Both the position numbers and the translations under genes were made by a program. Shown here piece by piece: positions 63,759 to 64,000 of a DNA stretch of 64,000 nt. The stretch comes from Lachnospiraceae bacterium (GTDB taxonomy: Bacteria; Bacillota; Clostridia; Lachnospirales; Lachnospiraceae), in contig SVFI01000007.1 of the NCBI GenBank assembly GCA_015056905.1, positions 1 to 64,000 on the forward strand, in the 5' to 3' direction. The notes beneath the pieces were generated by a model that was not told the DNA's origin, made no database searches, and worked only from the letters and a program-made list of their open reading frames with translations. Within the stretch, counting starts at the first letter, position 1; every line of letters begins with the position of its first letter.

Positions 63759-64000
63759 CTATTCTTTTAAATAACTCTCACAGAGAGCAATTACCTTTTT
63801 CATTGCATCCGGACCCGGTGCTCCGATGGTCAGACGCTTTTCCACACATGTTTTGAGCGAAACAGCATCATAAATGTCCGCTTCAAACACATCGCTGATT
63901 TCTTTGAGTTCTTCCATGCTCATCTCATGAATTGCTTTATCTTTCTCAATACAGGTAAGAACAAGCTTACCGATAATGCTGTGTGCATCACGGAACGGAA
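63759..64000 (-). CDS. argH: Argininosuccinate lyase, C-terminal part
   Basis: Only the last 79 complete codons are in the window; the gene runs off the right edge. The visible FRDAHSIIGKLVL, followed by the helical tail (IHEMSMEELKEISDVFEADIY) and RLTIGAPGP, is the normal ArgH C-terminus. ArgH splits argininosuccinate to arginine and fumarate. It may share a transcript with asd. Confidence 0.88.
   Translation of the reverse strand, partial: PFRDAHSIIGKLVLTCIEKDKAIHEMSMEELKEISDVFEADIYDAVSLKTCVEKRLTIGAPGPDAMKKVIALCESYLKE

Overview
The window looks like a chromosome segment of an anaerobic, spore-forming low-to-moderate-G+C Firmicute, most likely a Lachnospiraceae-type Clostridium relative. 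The support is gene content and order. There are gerW/ytfJ beside a DUF2953 protein, rsmD-coaD next to ylbJ, and rpmB-Asp23-fakA-recG. There is also the chain of radical SAM pair, RNase G, Nudix, rplU-prp-rpmA, obgE, yhbY, nadD-yqeK-rsfS. I see no tRNA, rRNA, CRISPR array, insertion sequence or prophage. Nearly all of the window is dense core genome.

Layout. 0.2-2.7 kb: an operon of a NusG-domain-II protein, a Gx-transporter-like protein and ruvAB, with a LexA-type operator over its first start codon. 2.7-8.2 kb: zapA, a U32 protein, and a SEDS/penicillin-binding protein pair. 8.2-12.6 kb: a CheX-like protein with possible c-di-GMP-binding repeats, a CheY-like regulator, Nudix, sporulation and unknown genes. 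12.6-24.9 kb: rpmB (minus), Asp23, fakA, recG, degV, a type II topoisomerase pair, rsmD, coaD and ylbJ. 25-30.4 kb: two pseudouridine synthases, YgiQ, an SDR and recU. 30.4-35.7 kb: hisZGDB and an unusual hisIE whose N-terminus is a decayed HisF-like barrel. 36-44.9 kb: the RNase G, ribosomal-protein and nadD cluster. 45-46.2 kb: divergent lexA and a YneA-like LysM gene with three LexA boxes. 46.2-54 kb, mostly minus strand: a large palindrome, a papain-like protein, a Xer recombinase, ttcA, dtd, a permease, a kinase-like protein and an EAL protein. 54-56.7 kb: a gene-poor stretch with one small peptide gene, then the GGGtGRT/NifU-like pair. 56.7-64 kb, minus strand: a beta-helix protein, topB, an AAA ATPase, a second EAL protein, asd and the end of argH.

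How the parts work together. DNA repair is a theme: ruvAB, recG, recU, lexA and yneA are all here, and LexA boxes link ruvAB to the lexA/yneA locus. Cell-envelope growth (SEDS/PBP, zapA, yneA), ribosome assembly (obgE, rsfS, yhbY, rsmD, L21/L27 with their protease) and c-di-GMP signalling (two EAL proteins plus the CheX-like candidate receptor) are the others.

The best candidate for an undescribed system is the GGGtGRT/NifU-like pair at 54.9-56.6 kb: two tightly linked, cysteine-rich, cytosolic proteins of unknown function. Next come the CheX-like/CheY pair, the Xer/papain-like pair beside a roughly 150-base palindrome, and the 52-residue peptide gene. All calls rest on reading the sequence and on family knowledge; no database search was run.
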